Below are positions 41,677 through 43,936 of a stretch of 43,936 nt of DNA, in pieces (within the stretch, counting starts at the first letter, position 1; each line of letters starts with the position of its first letter). Source of the stretch: Flavobacterium sp. UGB4466 (GTDB lineage: Bacteria > Bacteroidota > Bacteroidia > Flavobacteriales > Flavobacteriaceae); contig NZ_CAGKLC010000033.1 in assembly GCF_903469665.1 (NCBI RefSeq), positions 1 to 43,936 of the forward strand, given 5' to 3'. The notes under the pieces were generated by a model. That model saw nothing but the letters and a program-made list of their open reading frames with translations, ran no database searches and had not been told where the DNA came from. The translations under genes were made by a program, and so were the position numbers.

Positions 41677-43257
41677 CTACAAAATATAATCGGTATTAAT
41701 AAAATTCGATTCCCTGCTGTTTAGCAATTCCTGCAAAATTTCATTGTTATAAGCGATATCTTTTGAAGCCACAAACGTACGAATAGAGAAAGAACGCAAG
41801 GCATCCGGAATACTTAAAGTTCCTACAGCAGAATCTTTACGCCCCGTAAACGGGAAGGCATCAGGGCCACGCTGACAAGAACTGTTGAGGTTTACTCTGC
41901 ATACTAAATTTACTAAGGCATCAATAAGCGGTGCCAAAGTTTTAATATCTTTTCCAAAAAGACTCACCTGTTGTCCGTAATTCGATTCGGCCATATCTTC
42001 AAGCGGCTCGTTGATATCTTTGAAAGAAATAATGGGAACCACCGGTCCAAACTGCTCTTCATGATACACGCGCATTTCTTTGTTTACGGGATACAAAACT
42101 GCCGGAAAAATATAATTTTCACTATGCTTCCCACCTTTTTCATTCAATACTTTTGCGCCCTTATGTAGGGCATCATCAATTAAGCCCTGAATGTATTTTG
42201 GCTTGTCCGTTTCCGGAAGCGGTGTTAAAGAAACTCCTTTTTCCCAAGGATTTCCAAATGCCAGACCGTCTACCTTTTCAGCAAAACGTTTATTGAATTC
42301 TTCCGCAATAGATTCATGTACGTACAGAACTTTTAATGCCGTGCAACGTTGTCCGTTAAAAGATAAAGTTCCTGCAATACATTCCTGAATCGCCAGATCT
42401 AAATCGGCATCGGGTAAAATAATAGCAGGATTCTTCGCTTCCAGACCTAAAATCAAACGCAGTCTGTTTTTATTTGGATGCTGATCCTGTAATGCTATGG
42501 CCGATTTACTGTTTCCAATTAGTGCCAAAACGTCAATTTTTCCCGACTTCATAATAGGCGAAGCTACTTCTCGGCCGCGGCCGTAAACAATATTAATGAC
42601 TCCTTTCGGAAAACTGCTTCTGAACGCTTCCAGCAAAGGCGAAATACATAAAACACCATGTTTTGCAGGTTTAAAAATCACAGTGTTTCCCATAATTAAA
42701 GCAGGAATCAACAATGAAAAAGTCTCATTCAAAGGATAGTTATAAGGTCCAAGGCACAAAACTACCCCAAGTGGCCCACGACGAATCATCGCATTTACAC
42801 CCTGTACTTTTTCAAAATGAGAACTACGTCCGTTCAGTTCTTTATAACTATCAATGGTATCCTGAATATATTCAACGGTTCTGTCAAATTCTTTTTGCGA
42901 ATCGCCCAGATTCTTTCCAATTTCCCACATTAAAAGTTTCACCACCTCTTCGCGGGTTTCCTTCATCTGTTTTACGAAATTTTCCATGCATTTAATACGG
43001 TCAACCACCTTCATCGTTGGCCATAAACCCTGACCTTTGTTGTAAGCGGTATTGGCAGCTTCCACTACTTCAGCAGCCTCTTTCTCTTCCATAAACGGAA
43101 TCGATCCTAATAAAGTTGGTGTGTATTTTTCGGTTGAGGAAATGGTCGAAAAAACCGGGGTTGTCTGTCCCGTCCATGGTTTTAATTCTCCATTTACAAG
43201 ATAAGTATCTTGATTGATCAAATTTTTAATTTGAAATTCTTCGGGTATTAAACTCAT
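41677..43257 (-). CDS. gapN: NADP-dependent glyceraldehyde-3-phosphate dehydrogenase (aldehyde dehydrogenase family)
   Basis: A 526-residue ALDH-superfamily enzyme. The catalytic Cys305 is in [10 protein letters not shown] and Glu273 is in [13 protein letters not shown]; the cofactor region shows [11 protein letters not shown]. RxCP-like substrate residues near [17 protein letters not shown] are typical of GapN, which oxidises glyceraldehyde 3-phosphate irreversibly to 3-phosphoglycerate and yields NADPH. The assignment to GapN rather than another ALDH rests on these blocks. Bacteroidota often carry it. Monocistronic, followed by a terminator. Confidence 0.85.
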   Translation of the reverse strand: MSLIPEEFQIKNLINQDTYLVNGELKPWTGQTTPVFSTISSTEKYTPTLLGSIPFMEEKEAAEVVEAANTAYNKGQGLWPTMKVVDRIKCMENFVKQMKETREEVVKLLMWEIGKNLGDSQKEFDRTVEYIQDTIDSYKELNGRSSHFEKVQGVNAMIRRGPLGVVLCLGPYNYPLNETFSLLIPALIMGNTVIFKPAKHGVLCISPLLEAFRSSFPKGVINIVYGRGREVASPIMKSGKIDVLALIGNSKSAIALQDQHPNKNRLRLILGLEAKNPAIILPDADLDLAIQECIAGTLSFNGQRCTALKVLYVHESIAEEFNKRFAEKVDGLAFGNPWEKGVSLTPLPETDKPKYIQGLIDDALHKGAKVLNEKGGKHSENYIFPAVLYPVNKEMRVYHEEQFGPVVPIISFKDINEPLEDMAESNYGQQVSLFGKDIKTLAPLIDALVNLVCRVNLNSSCQRGPDAFPFTGRKDSAVGTLSIPDALRSFSIRTFVASKDIAYNNEILQELLNSRESNFINTDYIL

Positions 43258-43301
43258 AATTTGGTCTGTTATAGTTTGGTTATTAATAGCATTTGAAAAA
43301 G

Positions 43302-43327
43302 AAAAAAGAGGCTTTATAGGCCTCTTC
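43302..43327 (-). terminator. Terminator of the rhodanese gene
   Basis: AAGAGGC / GGCCTCTT stem with loop TTTATA; the minus strand exits into a T-run (43302-43307 as A-run on plus). Confidence 0.8.
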
Positions 43328-43334
43328 TTCTCTC

Positions 43335-43646
43335 TTATGGGTTTACGGTTTCACCTTCCCAATCCAGAATTCCACCAAGCAAATTGTAGGCATTACTAAT
43401 CCCTAACTCATTCATAATCTGACATGCTTTGGCACTTCTGGCACCAGAACGGCAATACACATAATAATTTTTGTTTTTATCAAGCTCTTCGATTTCATAA
43501 ATAAACCCTTGTCCTTTATTAATGTCGATGTTTACGGCATTTTCAATATAGCCGTCATTAAATTCGTCTTCAGTTCTTACGTCCAGTATAACTGCATTCT
43601 CGTCAGCAGTCAGCTGATTAACCCAATCTTCTTGTGATAAATTCAT
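43335..43646 (-). CDS. Single-domain rhodanese
   Basis: A 103-residue cytoplasmic protein with the active-site loop YCRSGARS (Cys65) and the usual [20 protein letters not shown] start. It transfers sulfane sulfur or protects against oxidants. It is a full-length single rhodanese domain. Confidence 0.92.
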   Translation of the reverse strand: MNLSQEDWVNQLTADENAVILDVRTEDEFNDGYIENAVNIDINKGQGFIYEIEELDKNKNYYVYCRSGARSAKACQIMNELGISNAYNLLGGILDWEGETVNP

Positions 43647-43883
43647 AGTAAATGTGTTTTTGTAAAATTACGACGTTTCTATTGATTAAAAACGTGCCAA
43701 ATGCGATTTCGATTATTATTCTCAGAAAACGTTTTAGAGAAAGTACTATAATCAGTGAAAAGCAAATTTACTTACTATTTTTAAAAATATAGTCTATAAA
43801 TTCGATAGAAAATAGGATTTTTTCATTTACACAAAACACCTCTTAAATATAATTTTCTGATAATTTATACCATTGCAATCCCT

Positions 43884-43891
43884 TATCTTTG
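43884..43891 (+). promoter_or_regulatory. -7 promoter box for a gene at the right edge
   Basis: TATCTTTG fits TAnnTTTG and lies 36 nt before the ATG at 43928. The 281 nt between the rhodanese start and this gene hold no other structure that I could see. Confidence 0.5.
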
Positions 43892-43927
43892 TAATAAATT
43901 ATAGATTTTAATTTTAATTTAATAAAA

Positions 43928-43936
43928 ATGTTCTTT
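43928..43936 (+). CDS. Start of a gene truncated by the window edge
   Basis: Only ATG TTC TTT (MFF) is visible, preceded by an A-rich leader and a -7 box at 43884-43891. The product cannot be identified. Confidence 0.35.

Overview
The window is AT-rich chromosomal DNA that looks like a Flavobacterium or a close relative (Flavobacteriaceae, Bacteroidota). The pointers are TAnnTTTG-type -7 promoter boxes, start codons preceded by A-rich rather than Shine-Dalgarno sequence, TPR-AraC and TPR-histidine kinase proteins, many short lipoproteins, and family content typical of that group. No tRNA, rRNA, CRISPR array, transposase or integrase was seen.

Layout. (1) 1-8516: a TPR-AraC regulator, then a compact RiPP (class I lanthipeptide-like) operon: a 53-residue GG-leader precursor, two tandem lipoprotein S8 peptidases, and a split LanB dehydratase (glutamylation and elimination subunits). 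No LanC cyclase or transporter gene is present. (2) 8520-12859: a CPA1 antiporter and an MscS-type channel. (3) 12991-16941 and 23753-26663: two copies of one unnamed cassette. Each has a divergently transcribed cytosolic-domain/membrane protein, a conserved structured intergenic leader, a 58-60 residue lipoprotein ending in ADGPGD plus polyproline, and a lipoprotein TPR-histidine kinase. Only the first copy has a response regulator. The leader shows compensatory base changes between copies in an apparent H-type pseudoknot, and a second terminator-like hairpin encloses the kinase start codon. This is the most original content of the window. (4) 17091-21871: two transcription units that share a 22-base promoter element at identical spacing from the -7 box. 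The first encodes small Cys/His, DUF4236, Excalibur, TerB-like, coiled-coil membrane and vWA-like lipoprotein products. The second encodes a solo HsdR_N-type nuclease-domain protein and a small Cys protein. (5) 22087-29882: GH1 beta-glucosidase, the second cassette, a 5'(3')-deoxyribonucleotidase diverging from a DeoR regulator, an AraC regulator, and a DUF4440/SnoaL-like lipoprotein. (6) 29981-43646, all on the minus strand: an RND tripartite efflux operon, small secreted and housekeeping proteins, an esterase, an M1 aminopeptidase, GapN and a rhodanese. A further gene begins at the right edge.

How parts may work together (inference). The RiPP genes form one translationally coupled unit in which cytoplasmic dehydration would precede extracytoplasmic leader removal by the lipid-anchored subtilases. 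The duplicated cassettes look like envelope-sensing modules: a short surface lipoprotein is made under RNA-level control, and the downstream kinase is limited by an attenuator. Both kinases may feed the single response regulator at 16273-16941. The TerB/vWA unit and the nuclease-domain unit probably form one regulon.
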